64,000 bases of DNA. It comes from Rhabdophis nuchalis. Its lineage: Eukaryota > Chordata > Lepidosauria > Squamata > Natricidae. The DNA lies in the NCBI GenBank assembly GCA_039707465.1, contig CM077648.1, forward strand, positions 22,196,119 to 22,260,118, given 5' to 3'. Positions within the stretch are counted from its first letter, which is position 1. Every line of letters starts with the position of its first letter. The translations under genes were made by a program, and so were the position numbers. Positions 13,801 to 25,800 of this stretch are shown piece after piece. The notes below the pieces were generated by a model, which worked only from the letters and a program-made list of their open reading frames with translations, was not told the origin of the DNA and did no database searches.

Positions 13801-16800
13801 GTCTCATTAGGTGGTATCATGACAATCTCACACGTCATGCAGCAGAGGCTCTTCTTCTTTCCAATGGCAGTGATGGAAGCTATCTCCTAAGAAAAAGCAA
13901 TGGCAGGGCTACTCTTTTTTCGCTTTCTGTAAGGTATAGTATTATGAATATTTCTTACATTATTCTCATGTGAGCCTGCTCCTATTTTGAGTTCAGTATC
14001 CACTTTATTTCCCACAACTGTCATATATTTAGCGGCTGATACAAGAAGCAAAGTAATATTGTAGCATAGCCAATCCTCTTGACTCTATCATTGATCAATT
14101 TTTACAAGTTAGTTGGGAAATGCAATTTATCTGAACACCAGTGAAATAGCTACAACTCAGGAACATTTAACTTTGACTGAAATACATTTTTTAAAAAAAA
14201 TCAGAAGTAGAATAATTTAAATACCCATAATTAAGCAGGTAACGTGTTAAGCATAATGCAGATGGTCCTAAATCATTTAATGACCATTTGAGTTATACTG
14301 GTACTGAAAAAGGTGACTTGCATTTGATGGCTTTGGTCACATGATCAATACTTGGGTGCTTGGCAACTGGCATGTATTTACAACAGTTGCAATATCCCAA
14401 GATGGAGTGGTGTAGGGTCCCCTGCCTAAGCAAGGGTTTGGACTAGAAGACCTCCAAGGTCCCTTCCAGCTCTGTTATTAAGTTTTTTGTAAGATCATGT
14501 GATTGCCATCTGCAATTTTCCCAGGGGGCTTTCAATAAGCAAAGTCAATGAGACAAGATGGAGTTCCTTAACAACGGTGGCAAAAAGATTGTAAAAATGG
14601 AGTTATTTAACAACCACATTGCTTTGAGATGGACATTCCAGTCCCAAGTGTGGTTGTAAATTGAGGACTACCTGCATTGAATATATGTCCACAATATCTT
14701 ATATAACGTTGTGCTAAAATACAACTAGAAACTCATGAACTACAGACTACTTGTGACCCCTGAGACATTATTTTTATAGTTTACGCATACTTGCTTGGAT
14801 TTCAGTTTACATAAAAAAACTATATTCAACTTACGTTACAAATAATGACTGTTTGCTTAGTTTGGTTTTGTAAAATGCTGAAGTCTCAAATACATGCAAA
14901 CTAGAATGACTTTACATTTATTATAATTTTGAGAATTATAGTCTGAACTTTTTTTTTTGAAGTGATAATGCATTAGTTTTAGTGATAGTATATGCTTACT
15001 TTTCCTATTAATGGATAAGTGATAACCACATTTTGTCTAGCAAGCAGTGCTCAACCTGTGGGTCATGACCCTTTCACAGGGGTCGCCTAAGACCATTGGA
15101 AAACACATATTTTCGATGGTCTTAGGAACTGAGACACCAATTTTATGGTTGGGGGGCACCACAACATGAGGAACTGTATTAAAGGGTCGCGACATTGGGA
15201 AGGTTGAGAACCACTGGTCTAGCTGATGATAGTCAGGTGATAGTCTGAGGTACGGAATAAATGGTGTGGCACATAGGCAAATCTCTGATTGCCTTAACTT
15301 CTTCTATTTGAAATGCAGAGAACAAGATCTGAAAATACGATTTTATTCCTGCTCTTTTCATTTGGGCTACTGAAAGAGAGCCTCATAGCCATCAAGCTAA
15401 CATTTCTCATAAGATCTGAAGCTGAGGAACTGGAAGAGGAGTAAATCAATAGTTCTCTCCAGTGTTAAAAAAAGCTGCCTTATGTCAAAATCATCAAGAG
15501 CTTCATAATTGCTCCTATTAGGCAGTTGAGCCACAAGTAAATCAGTTCAGTTCACCAGTGCTGATTAGGTTATGGGTACATAGAAGCATGGAATTGCTTT
15601 CAGTCTGGTTCGGAACTCTTATATAGAAGCCTCCCAACTTCCAAAGCTCCTGGTAAGCTTGGCCAAGGGTAGTTCAACAGACAGTACTTGGAAGGCACCA
15701 GGCTACATCAAAGAAAAATAATAAGTGGATAAGATGAAACTTTACTTTCTCACAATGAAGCTTACGATATTTTCTAAAGGGTGGGTGGTAAGGAGTACCA
15801 CAGGCTTAGACTACTGGGAACAGAGGAAACTGTGAATGAGTTCTTTATGAAGATAAGGGAGTTTCTTGTTGCTAACTTTCTTATTTAATGGTCTTCTGGA
15901 ACCAATGCAAAGTGTTTGTACAGTTAACCACTTCCTTTTCTTTAATTTTTTTTCAGAGCAAAAGATTCTGTAAAGCATTTTCATGTGGAATACACAGGGA
16001 ATTCATACAAGTTTGGCTTCAATGAATTTTCAGGCTTGAAAGACATGATCATGCATTTTGCAAATCAGCCTTTAATAGGTAGCGAGACAGGTAATTCAAA
16101 TGTTCTTTTTCTCTTTCTTTTGAAATATTGTATTGTGAAAATTTAATGTAAAGATTTTATATTTACATTAAATTTATATTGTAGCTTTACTTTAAACCCA
16201 AGCTCTTTTTTATATCGTCAGATCAATCACCCCCTTTGTAAGTTTTATAGGTTTTTGCTGCCTCCAACAAAGTTCTTCATATTTAAATTTATATTTAATA
16301 ATTACTTTTTGCTGTCAGATGTTCAGGTATTGCAACAGTAGTTTGTTAGTCTATATTGCACACTAGAAAACATTTCCTAATAGGATTAACATTATGTACA
16401 TTGTGGATTCAGGAGAGTAGGGCAGAAAAAGCTTTCGGATTTTAACCTTGTGGGTGATACTTCTTGTTTTTATGGATGTACTAAAATAGAGGTGTGTTGT
16501 GTTTTAAGACCAATTTTGTCCCTTATTTGTTGATTGTCTAGTGGCAAACAATAGTATTGCTAGTGGAAGGAAAGATCTAAATTTAATTACGAAATAGTTC
16601 TAATACAATAGTTGGAGAAGTGGTCAATAACACAGTTAATTAAGTTAAATACTTTTCCTTCAGTATTTCTGCTCTCCTTCAGTTCAAGGGTTTTCCCCCC
16701 CCTCCTGCTGCCTTTTAAATAAAAGATAAAAATTGTAGACACTGGCTATTTCATAACCAGTAGTTTTCTTGTTAATAATTGTATGCTTTGCTAAAATTAC

Positions 16801-19800
16801 TGGCACTCTTGGTTTTGCTAGACTGATTCCACAGAAGTCATTCCTTTGATGTTCTTCTTTTGAAATCCCAAAGGGGCTTTTTCAAGAGGCAACTGGACTT
16901 TCTGGTTTTTCTTTGAAGATGTTTCACACCTTTGGGACAACCATGACCTGGACGACAGGGAATCTCCATAGACTTCTTTTGAAATCTTTGGATCTGTTCT
17001 TATAAAGCTAATAAAACCATCTTGATCCAAACGTTTTAGTTTGGTTTGGCTAACAATTCTGTATCTAATACATTTGGGATAAATGCTGATTTTATCCTTA
17101 CTAGTTTTATTTATGACTAAAACATATGAAGAACGGTTGTAGGAACTGGGTATGTCTAGTTTAATGAAAAGAAGGACTAGGGGAGACAGGATAGCAGTGT
17201 TCCAATATCTCAGGGGTCGCCACAAAGAAGAGGGAGTCAAACTATTCTCCAAAGCACCTGAGGGCAGAACAAGAAGCAATGGGTGGAAACTAATCAAGGA
17301 GAGAAGCAATTTAGAACTGAGGAGAAATTTCCTGACAGTTAGAACAGTTAATCGGTGGAACAGCTTGCCTCCAGAAGTGGTGAATGCCCCAACACTGCAA
17401 GTCTTTAAGAAGATGTTGGATAGCCATTTGTCTGAAATGGTGTAGGCGGGGGGGTTTGGACTAGAAGACCTCCAAGGTCCCTTCCAACTCTGCTATTGTA
17501 TTGTATTACACAAGTAAATACTTGAATAGATGATTCCAGGGGGTTTAAGAAAGCATTTGAGAAGATAGAGAGGCAAGGAGCACTGAAATATACATTTAGG
17601 TTAAGGCCAAAAAATGGTTTAATCTTGTTCAAGTGTCAAGTCTATTTCCTGATATAAGTGTTAAAACTCATTGACTGGCCCCAACTGACATAGTGCCTAG
17701 AAACCTGAGCTCTGTTGTTACAGTCTCTAAATAGGTTGCTATTTAACACAAGATATGCTTCAGATTTTTGATGAGCAACTACTACTGGAGCAAGTCCAGG
17801 TGAAGAAGAGGCTCCCATTATCAACTCATTATGTGTCAAGTAAGATCAATGGGCTGAACTTTTAAGAATGCTAAAGTACCTAGCCGTTCTGAGAAAGGAA
17901 AGGATGATAAAAGGAGCAATAAGCAATTCAGAAGGGTTTTTGTTCTGTTCTGTTTTTCTGGCAGTATCACTTCAGTGAGGTTTTGTATTAAGAGAATTCT
18001 CCCTTTGCACACGGGAGGTCCGACTGTACTTTTCTTCAGATCTTTCAGATGCTTTGCTTTTCTATACTCAGGATCAGGTACTGTGACACTGGGCTCAATT
18101 TAAACACATTTGGGGATTCCCTGATTTATAGGGCACATGCAAATCAATGGGAATGCTTTAAGATGACAAACATCCTGATCATTCCAGTTGTTTTTCTTGT
18201 CTTGTTGTGATTAAGTCTTTGCTGACCCGGAGCACCATTTTGACACAATAGAGTGTATCTCCTTAGATTGTTCTTTGCTGCCCTTCACTAAGAGGACAAA
18301 ACAACAGTACAACTAAACATCCATTTCTTTATACTTCCAAAATACAGGTAGTCCTCAACTTACGGCCACTATTGAGCCCAAAATTTCAGTCGTTAAGCAA
18401 ACAGCAACCTATTTGTTAAGCGAGTCTTGCCCCATTTTATGACCTTTCTTGCCACAGTTGTTAAGTGAATCACTGCAGTTATTAAGTTAGTAGTATGGTT
18501 GTAAGTGAATCTGGCTTCTCCATTGACTTTGCTTGTCAGAAGGTCACATGATCTCAGGACACTAGAACTAGATATGAGTCAGGTGTCAACCATCTGAATT
18601 TTGATCATGTGATCATGGGGATACTGCAATGATCATAAGTGTGAAAAATGGCCATAGGTCACTTTGTTCAGTTGCCGTTGAAACTTTGAATGGTCACTAA
18701 ACAAACTGTTGTAAGTCGAGATAGTTTCCAAACATAGAATAAATCAAACCAGGGGCAAAATCAGAGGCTTGGTACAGGTGCTTATCAAGGAGAGAAGAAC
18801 AAAGGAGAAATTTCCTGATAGTTAAAACAATTAATCAGTGGAACAACTTGCCTCCAGAAGTTGTAAATATTCCAACACTGGAAGTTTTTAAGAAGAGATT
18901 AGATAACCATTTCTCTGAAGTGTTGTAAGGTTTTCTGTCTAAGCAGGGCGTTGGACTAGAAGATCTCCAAGGTCCCTTTCAACTCTGTTATTCTGTTCTA
19001 TTCTATTTGGAAGGCAGTTCTTGATTTATAATCATGCGTTTAATGAAGAAAGATATGACAGCACTAAAAAAGTGACTTACAACTGTTCCTCACAGTTACA
19101 ACCACCACAGCATCCTCGTGATCATGTGATCAAAATTTGGGTGTTTGGCAGCCAACATGTTTTTATGATTGTTGCATCATCATAGAATTAGGTGATAGCC
19201 AATTGCAACTTTCTTGCTGGTTTCGGACAAGCAAAGTGAATGGGGGAAGCCAGATTCACTTATTGATCACATGATTCACTTAACTGCAGTCATTCGCTTA
19301 ACAACCAATGGCAAAAAAAAAGACTGTAAAATTGAGCGTAACAACTGCCTTGCTTAGGAACAAAATTCTGGTTTTATTTAAGTTCATAACTTGAGGACTA
19401 GCTTTAGATACCAACTTTGTTAAAGCTAGGCAGATTTAACTTCCGTTCATGTTTGAGTGGGAAACCACTTGCTATCCTATGAATAGTGATGCAAATTGCC
19501 GATCCTGTTTCCCTGAAAATAAGACCTCCCCGGATAATAGGCTCAATCGGGCTTTTGAGTGCATGCGCTAAAATAACTCCTGCCCCAAAAATAAGCCCTC
19601 CCTGAAAATATTGCAACACAGCAGCAGCCATAAGGTGATCATGCTCGCTGCCTCCTGCACCTCAACAATAATAAGACCTCCGCAAAAATAAGGCCAACTA
19701 CTTATTTCAGAGGTCAAAAGAAAATAAGACCCTGTCTTATTTTCGGGGAAACACGGTAGTTAAAGTAATAACATCCCACCATTTGCTGATTATGGTATCA

Positions 19801-22800
19801 TCCATTGAATTTTATTTATTCAAGAACCATAGAAACAGCCTCACTGTTTTAGAAAGGAAATCTACTCCAGTCCTAACTAACAGAAATTGTTTCTCATGGC
19901 TTGCATCTTAGATATACTATATGTTATTGCCTAGGAATCTCCTCCTTATAGTTTACTGTTCATTCGATTTAAATATTTCTAATGCACCTTATACATTATT
20001 GTGGTTTTCCTTCACCACCGGCTATCCTGCCATCTGTTATATCTGTTAACAGCGAAGAAATTCACACTATATAATAGTGAATTTGATCTTCAGTGTTGAA
20101 TGATAGATTTGGCCTATGGTTTACAGCTCCCAAATCAGATTCTGCTGGCTCTGTGAAACTCCTTTCATGTTCTTAAAATGGAAAGTGCCACCAGCTGGGA
20201 GATAGGTGTTAGACCTCATAATACCTATAAACTTGTTCCCTTCCATGTTATTTTTCTATATGAAGCAATGCATAGAACAGGAAAGTTAACACCAGAAAAA
20301 ACAATTATCATAACAGCCCAAACTCACTGAGTAGGTTTAATAATGTTGCAGGATCCAATCTGTGTCAGTCACTTCAGTTCCTTGAGGATGGGCTCTAGCA
20401 CGAATCCAAAAATTCAGAAGACAAAGCTTTTGGTTCTGGTGACTTACCCCAATTGGATCCCGTATCAATAGATTATATTTCTCTTTCCATAGGCCAGAGA
20501 ACAATCTGGAATGAAATTCTTTCATGGTTAAAGATAATGGATAATTTTCTTTGAAATATCAATGATTTCATTTGATTTTGAGGATTCTATTATAACCCTA
20601 ACCTTTATAATATGAAGCAATATTTAAAAGCACTTTAAAAAGGAAGTTTTAAAATATTTATTGAAAAATAAGCAAAAACGTGGCAAGTCCTTAATTTCAC
20701 AACACATGGACAGTCTCAACCATAGTTTCAACTGAAAGACTGTAAGCATCCCAGACCAAGATAATCCAAAAATGATAGGGAACTCCTGCATGCTGAGACA
20801 AATCAGTCATCAATAGATACATACAGATAAACCAGATTTACACACCATTCAAAAGAGACAATAAAAAGGTAAAAAGGAAACAAAAACCCAGACACATCCT
20901 CACCCAGATAAGCAGGAAGTAAGACCAGACAAACAAGCAGAAAACAGTATCCTAATCAAAGAACTCCTATGGTGACCCCCGTCTCCCCGACCCTGCCAAA
21001 TATTGGCATAGCAAACTACTGTGTATAAAACAGGCAGCAAAGTCCACACTCACTAGTACTGCAGATGTCAGGTAACAAAATGTCTGCAAGCAAAGAACCA
21101 AGCTTAGAGAGCATCAAGGACTCTATAATAAGCAAGGTGTCCTTTGAGTCAAATTCAGCTGGTGATTTCATGGAGATGCCATGTAGTTTTCTTGGCAACA
21201 ATCTAGAAATGACTAGTCACTACCTTTTTCTGGGATGCTTGTTCAATTCCTAACTAGCTGACAACTCTAAGATTGGTAGTCTCTGCTTCAGCTGGTAACT
21301 TGTTTAAGTTTTAGGATAAGGTAAGATATCTATGTGCTGCACCTTGTTGGAGTTTTATTTATTATTTAGCTGGGAAGAAGGTCCATGCCAAAATACATCA
21401 AAGTGCAGGGATACTTCCCTGTGGGTTGACATACAGTACTTTGCAAATTGTACTTTTTAGATTGGTGAGGGCGAAGCCCAGAATAGGGCTAAGGTGGATC
21501 TGAAGGAGATCTCAGTAGGTTTTTGGTGAATCTGAGATAAAGGGAGAAATGTAATACAAAAATAGACAAATATGTTTTGATGCTTTGTTAAGTTATCAAA
21601 GTGTTTAATTTTTATAGAAAAGGATGTTAGAGCTAGGTAAATATGGCAAGTGATATGTTGTAATGGCTATTATGTTTCTTTTTTTTTTTTTTGCGTGCAT
21701 CCTATTACATATCTAAGGAGATTCTGAGTCATCTAGGTAGGTCATGGTTGTCCCAAGAAGCCTTCTTGGAACTGTTGAAAGGACTATGCTGTAGACTGGA
21801 GATAGAGAATGTCATATCCCTCCCCGTCTGTTGAGAGAAGGCTGTTCAGTTGTGACATAGATGGGCTCTTTGACCCCTCTTTTATACCAGTAGTCCTCAA
21901 GTTCCAAATGTGAACTTTACTGTCTTCAAAAGAGTGGCCTGTGCCTTTAAATGCAGATGGACTGCTGAATCTTGTCCTGATGGGTTTGTTCTCCTATGTT
22001 CTGCCATGCATTTATGAACTTGGATGAGAAGCGAAAGGAAAAAAACCCCAAGAAAGTCCAGTTGCCTCTTGAAAAAACACCTTTGGGACATCGCTCTGAA
22101 TTCACTTTTATGGGCTACTTAGAGCTTTCTTTCTTATAGGGACTTTGATTGTATTGAAGCATCCATATCCCAAGAAAGTAGAAGAGCCTTCCATTTATGA
22201 ATCTGTGCGAGTCCACACGGCTATGCAGACAGGAAGAACAGAAATTGACCTCATTTCCAGTGCTCCATCGGTGAGTTTCTATTTGGACTATTAGTTGGAG
22301 AAAAGAAAGCTTTCCATAGTTTACTATGAATTAGGATAAGATTTTGATTAGAACTGAAGTGAATCCTTTAAAACAGGGCTGTCAAACTTGCAGCCCACGG
22401 GCTGGAGGCATTATATGCTAGCCGCACCCCTGCCTGGTTTATCGAAGAGGAAAAAAGTCCTGATATATCACGTGACGCTACTGTGACAGTGCAAGTTTGA
22501 CACCCTTGCTTTAGAACAGGGGTTCCCAAACTTGGCAACTTGAAGACTTGTGGACTTCAACTCCCAGAATTCTCCAGCCAGCTCTGGCTGGAGAATTCTG
22601 GGAGTTGAAGTCCACAAGTCTTCAAGTTGCCAAGTTTGGGAACCCCTGCTTTAGAAGAAAGCAACCAGTCTGGAAATTCTTGGGATTGAAGACTTGACAA
22701 ATCTAGAAGATATCCTTTTGGGAAAGATAGTCTTAATGAGAAAATGTTCTTCCTTCAAATGGTGCATTTCAGCAATTAAAGGTAAAGGATTCCCCTGTCC

Positions 22801-25800
22801 AGTCGTCTCTGACTCTAGGGTGAGGGTGCTCATCTCTGTTTCTTAGCCAAGGGAGACAACATTGTCAGGAGACACTTCCATGGTTATGTGACCAGCATGA
22901 CTATACACTGTGGAATGCTGTTACCTTCCCACCGAAGTAGTACCTATTTATCTACTTGCATTTACAGGTTTTTGAACTGCTAGGTTGGCAGGACCAGGGA
23001 CAAGTAATTGGAGCTTACTCTGTCATGAAGTAATTAAGTGATTGAGTCTTGAACCTGGGCAGTGTGCTTTCCAGCTGGTCATCTCAGCGTCTTTAACCAC
23101 TGAGTCATCACACCTCCTTCCAGCTATTAATGTAACTTATAGCATAAAGATCCATGAACAGGAAGGCTGGGATCATACAATGGTCTAAAATTTAAACCTG
23201 GTTAACAAAACACAACCACTGTGTTTATATCATGATATTCTCAATAGTATGATTCAGTGGGATGTTTAGTTCATACAATATTCTAAATTAATGGCTGGAT
23301 CTCCTTCTGATGCCGTGACTTGCAGATGCCCTAACTGGGTGTTGTATATGAATGTTGTTTGATTTGATACACCAAATGAATTTTGATGAATAAAGGATGT
23401 TCAGTTGCCTATTGTTTACGTTTCGTCCCTTTACAATATGTATTTCATACATTATAGACAGCACCCACATTAATACATGTTGCCAGAGGGAATATTTCAC
23501 CAAATGATTGGCAAAATAAATTTTGCATTATTGTACAGTGAGATGAACCTCTTGGGAAGTGGGAGCAGATAACTCATTTATAAGAGAAAAGGAACAATTA
23601 CAACTGAAAACTACCAACCTCTTTTGCTGTGTCAGCCACATCAAGACTCTGAAGAGACGTGCTTAAGATGAAGACCTACCTGCCTCCTCCCTTCCCCTGT
23701 TCCCCTGACATCCTTTTCAACCATCCTAATAAACTTTCCTGTGTTTCATTACAGCTAGGGACTAAAGAAGGTTATCTAACAAAGCAAGGCAAAATAGTTA
23801 AGGTAAGCAATCTAAAAGTTGTCCTTGAGCAGAGGTGTACTTCTTGGATTTTCACCTCAAATGCTGAAAAACCAAGAGCGTGCTGTTGCTCCCCTCCCCT
23901 TTAATGTGCATTATGTCTATGGATGCTATCTTGAGTTATTTGAGTAGTATTTCTGCCAAAATCTGTTTGATGTTTCACTTGTTCCTCTTTCAGTACCATT
24001 TTTGGGAATTGTCTCTTCATTTCTCGGTTCTCTCACATTTGTCCCTTTCTGAATAAGATGTGGCCACTTTGCTCTCCAGGCTGAGATCACAGCATAGACC
24101 TTCGAAAACTTCTAAGGCAGTGTTTCCCAACCTTGGCAACTTTAATTTGTGTGGACTGTCAGAATTCCCCAGACAGCATGCAGAATATACTGATATGGGC
24201 TTTATCAAGCCACAGCCACACATATTCATTGTAAGAGAAAGAAAAAGAATTTTATTTTGAATGGTTGAGTTACATGATTTAAAAAACAGTTGATATGATA
24301 ATTAGGATTTAATTAATTTATGTTCCTCGCCCTAGTCTGTAGCTTAAATTGTTTAATCAGGTTTTAATGGGATACGTTTTAATGTTTTATAAATTTTAGT
24401 ACAGGGTTAATTATTTAATTTGGTTTTAATTATGTATGTATTGTGATGTTTTTAGATGTTCTTAATTTTACTGTACACCGCCCCGAGTCCCTTCGGGGAG
24501 AGGGGTGGTGTAGGAATTTAATAAATTATTAAATTATTATTATTAATTTTAGACCCAGCTTTCTATTAAATGTAGAGTTACAACATATTCAATGTATTGG
24601 ATGAATTGACTTTTGAATATTCTCAAATCAGATAAATAAGTAGCCAATATCAGCCTCTTTCCATGCTCTTTATGATTTTACTGGCAAGACTACCCATAAC
24701 TTTTCTCTAATCTCCAATCTCACTTGAATTGTGTATGGCCTCAATCTCACTTCTCCTTTTTCATGTAGATTCATCTGTTGTCTTTTCCTGTTCACATCTC
24801 ATGTCATGTAGGAGGTTGCAACACCCTCTTCCTTTTCACTTACTAAATCTGCCTGTCTGGTCTTCCTTACTTCTAGAATTTTCTTCTGAGCCATCCTACC
24901 TACCTTTTTTTCCAGTGCGACTTAAACCTCACCTCAAGTAGCCTTCTCCAACCTGGTACCTTCCAAATTTGTTTAGTGCCTTCCACACTTACAACCATTG
25001 CAGCATCCCTAGGGTCATGTGATCAGAATTCAGATGCTGGGCAACTGATTCATTTTTATGACCGTTGCAGTGTCCTGGGGTCACGTGATCACCTTTTGTA
25101 ACCTTCTGACAAGCAAAGTCAATGGGGAAGCCAGATTGATATTCACTAAATAACAGCTTCAGGGATTAATTTAACAAGTGGGGCAAGAAACGTAAAATGG
25201 GACAAAACTCACTCTGTTTCACTTAGCAACAGAAACTTTGGGCTCAATTGTAGTCATGTAGAGAACTACTTGTATCATGGTAAGGAAGGGAAGAAAGAGA
25301 AGGGTTTTTTCCCAGTACATGTTGCTTCTTTCGCGTTGAATTTCTTTAAATTTTTCCTTCTCTTGATTCTTTTAGAACTGGAAAACTAGATGGTTTACAT
25401 TGCATAGGAATGAGCTGAAATACTACAAAGATCAGACGGTGAGTTGTGTTTTACTCTGTTGCTTGTGAGGGTTAACGCAAAGCAATCTATTGGGTACTGG
25501 AAATATTCTTTGCCCCATGTTTCCAAAATAGCTATTGCAAAACTGAGACCCAAGCAGCATGGACTTTGTATTCACTGCTATTTTTATTCTAATTCAGTTA
25601 GTGTGCTACACTTATATGCCACCTCTCTTCTATCAATGACTGTGCTTCCTTTCTAGCAGAGTAAGGAAATGCAGATTACACATTCCTCCCTAACCTTCAA
25701 ATTCTTCCCCTGAAATTTAGTGGCAAAAATTATTTGGACACCAAAATAGTCTCTTCAAGGTGTCAAGGTTTAATCATATTTGCTATGTACATCTCAACTC

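Larger units (their letters stand above)
1720..13810 (+). other. DAPP1: DAPP1 intron 1 (12.1 kb)
   Basis: This is the largest DAPP1 intron. It contains a degraded pogo-like MITE, two L2 fragments, a TTTC microsatellite and a hAT MITE, each listed separately. The rest (for example 5,760-8,500 and 10,900-13,000) showed no coding or structured signal. Confidence 0.7.
16091..22139 (+). other. DAPP1: DAPP1 intron 3 (6.0 kb)
   Basis: It carries two CR1 3' fragments, two pogo-like MITEs, a mariner-type MITE and Penelope-like remnants. Nothing else was recognised. Confidence 0.7.
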
